From JBNKDD01 sp050288085 (GTDB lineage Bacteria; Chloroflexota; Anaerolineae; Aggregatilineales; UBA3940), in NCBI GenBank assembly GCA_050288085.1, contig JBNKDD010000132.1, positions 1 to 14,854 of the forward strand: a stretch of 14,854 nt of DNA. The letters run 5' to 3'. This document shows, piece after piece, positions 13,268 to 14,854 of the stretch; position 1 is the stretch's first letter; the number at the start of each line of letters is the position of its first letter. Under the pieces are notes generated by a model that saw only the letters and a list, made by a program, of their open reading frames with translations, had not been told where the DNA came from and did no database searches. The position numbers and the translations under genes are program-made.

Positions 13268-14851
13268 ATGCAATCCCCCCAATCACTCGACCGGTATGAG
13301 TTGATTAGAGAATTAGGCCGCGGCGGGATGGCAACCGTGTACCTGGCCCACGATCCGCGCTTCAAACGGGATGTCGCGATCAAAATCCTGCCGCCAGAAT
13401 TCCTGCATGACCCGATGTTCCAGGCCCGGTTTGAGCGCGAAGCCCAGACGATTGCCGCGCTCGAACACTCGGCGATTGTGCCGGTGTATGATTATGGAGA
13501 GGCCCAGGGCCAGCCCTATCTGGTCATGCGTTATATGGCCGGGGGTTCGCTCCTTGACCGGATCATGAAGGGAGCCTTAACGCTCGACGAATCGGTCAGG
13601 ATTGTGCAGCGGGTGGCAGCCGGACTCGACACGGCACATGGCAAGGGGATCATCCACCGCGATCTGAAACCGGCTAACATCCTGTTCGACAACCATGATG
13701 ACGCCTATCTATCGGATTTCGGGGTGGTGAAATTGACCGAGGCAACATCAAACCTGACCGGCAGCGGGAGCATCATTGGCACACCGCACTATATGGCCCC
13801 TGAACTGGCCGATATGGTCGAGGTTACACTGGCAGTGGACATCTATGCACTGGGGGTTACCCTCTATCAAATGCTAACGGCCAGTGTGCCTTACGAAGCC
13901 GATACACCGCTGCGGTTGATGTTCGCCCACATCAACGAGCCAATCCCCGATCTGCGCGACAAACGCCCCGATTTACCGGAGGATGTCAGCCTGGTGGTCA
14001 GGCAGGCGATGGCAAAAGATCCCGCCGCTCGTTATGAATCGGCGGGGATGCTGGCGGCTGATCTTGTCAGGGCAGCGGGTGGCGAACAGACCCTGGCGAG
14101 CACCCTGGTTGACAGCCCCACGCCACATGTCAATCAATTTGGGGTGACGATGGATATCCCCACCGCGCCGGAACAGAGGGAGCAGACACAGCAGGCCACC
14201 CCAGACAGGCGGAAGGGTCTGCCGGGCTGGGTATGGGCCATCGTGGGGATGGGCGTGATGGGGCTGATTGTATTGGCGGGTTTGATCTGGCTGGCCCCCC
14301 GCTCGGAGGATGAGGAAGCAAGCATACCACCGACGGCAGTTGAACCGACGGTTGAGGTGATCATTGTCAGCAATACACCTGACCCAACCCCGATACCGGA
14401 TCAAGCCATCGAACCGACCACTGCGCCCGAACCTTCTGATATACCACCCTCACCCGGCCCGCCATTGGAACCGATTGAAATCAAGCCCTACTGCGAACTA
14501 GAGAACGATTCGCCTACCTTTGTAAAGTCCGGCCAACCGGTGATCCTGGTCTGGAAGTGGACGGCCCTGACCGAAGATCAGGTGCAGGATCATATCGACG
14601 CGGGTATTTACATCATCATGCTGGATGGGGATTTGATCGAGGCCGAGCGGCAGAGCGACATCATTTATGATTCGGAGGCGGGTACTTATTCTGTCACGTG
14701 GTACGCCGATGTGGGCGTCCTGTCAGACGGCGAGCATTACGCCCTGCGCCGCCTGAGTTGGCGTCGCCAGATATTCGATGGCTGGGATACTTATGGGCCA
14801 GGAGGGGACATTGTAAATGAAGCACACAGTTGTACGATCATCGTCCATTAA
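13268..14851 (+). CDS. PknB-type transmembrane Ser/Thr protein kinase with extracellular domain
   Basis: 527 residues from ATG 13268. The ATG at 13259 is directly against GGGAG (13254-13258), whereas 13268 is 9 nt from it. The kinase domain (about 7-270) is complete: glycine loop LGRGGMATVY, catalytic Lys39 in VAIKIL, HRDLKPANIL with catalytic Asp132, DFG with Asp150, a Ser/Thr-rich activation loop (TEATSNLTGSGSIIGT) and APE at 177-179. A juxtamembrane stretch (about 271-320) leads to one membrane helix (about 321-343). Outside are a Pro/Thr linker (about 350-405) and a domain of about 120 residues (405-527) rich in beta strands and Trp, with two cysteines (409, 522) that could pair. There are no PASTA repeats, so the ligand differs from cell-wall-sensing PknB. 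It autophosphorylates and signals by family precedent. It ends 3 bp before the window edge. A phosphatase gene lies about 1.6 kb upstream. Confidence 0.95.
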   Translation: MQSPQSLDRYELIRELGRGGMATVYLAHDPRFKRDVAIKILPPEFLHDPMFQARFEREAQTIAALEHSAIVPVYDYGEAQGQPYLVMRYMAGGSLLDRIMKGALTLDESVRIVQRVAAGLDTAHGKGIIHRDLKPANILFDNHDDAYLSDFGVVKLTEATSNLTGSGSIIGTPHYMAPELADMVEVTLAVDIYALGVTLYQMLTASVPYEADTPLRLMFAHINEPIPDLRDKRPDLPEDVSLVVRQAMAKDPAARYESAGMLAADLVRAAGGEQTLASTLVDSPTPHVNQFGVTMDIPTAPEQREQTQQATPDRRKGLPGWVWAIVGMGVMGLIVLAGLIWLAPRSEDEEASIPPTAVEPTVEVIIVSNTPDPTPIPDQAIEPTTAPEPSDIPPSPGPPLEPIEIKPYCELENDSPTFVKSGQPVILVWKWTALTEDQVQDHIDAGIYIIMLDGDLIEAERQSDIIYDSEAGTYSVTWYADVGVLSDGEHYALRRLSWRRQIFDGWDTYGPGGDIVNEAHSCTIIVH

Positions 14852-14854
14852 CCG

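Overview
The window looks like a chromosomal piece of a Chloroflexota bacterium, probably Anaerolineae-like. This is inference from gene style, not from a marker gene. The clues are several exported proteins with Pro/Thr-rich linkers, a membrane Ser/Thr kinase with an extracellular C-terminal domain, a TPR surface protein, small lipoproteins with an LPCWQG motif, and moderately high GC with GTG/TTG starts. No rRNA, tRNA, CRISPR array, transposase or phage gene was seen.

Layout. Bases 1-565 are the 3' end of an RCC1-repeat beta-propeller gene, closed by a clear terminator. Next come a small four-helix membrane protein (787-1134, +) and, convergent to it, a GerMN-like lipoprotein (1178-1894, -). 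Bases 1895-2226 hold a 48-codon ORF with a strong ribosome binding site (possibly a decayed antitoxin-like gene) and a GC-rich palindrome. A tandem pair of paralogous lipoproteins follows (2227-3390 and 3411-4364, +). dnaN (4474-5613) has its own sigma70-type promoter with a 16-bp dyad between -35 and -10, and a terminator behind it. A very large membrane protein (5884-9102) fuses an amino-acid-permease-like domain, two universal-stress-protein domains and a DUF389 membrane domain. A TPR-repeat membrane protein (about 9263/9317-11191) follows. On the minus strand lie an AIR-synthase-like protein (11704-12711) and a dual-specificity phosphatase (11198-11635), probably one transcription unit. 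After a 547-bp intergenic region, a complete PknB-type Ser/Thr kinase (13268-14851, +) ends the window.

Three intergenic elements of about 95-110 bp (5727-5821, 9116-9219, 13073-13182) share one architecture: short terminal inverted repeats enclosing three hairpins. Their sequences differ, but the stems are kept by changes on both sides. Two of them bracket the fusion permease gene. With that fusion protein, they are the most unusual things in the window.

The genes do not form one obvious pathway. The common themes are cell-envelope proteins (three lipoproteins, permease fusion, TPR protein, kinase) and Ser/Thr phosphorylation signalling (kinase and phosphatase about 1.6 kb apart).
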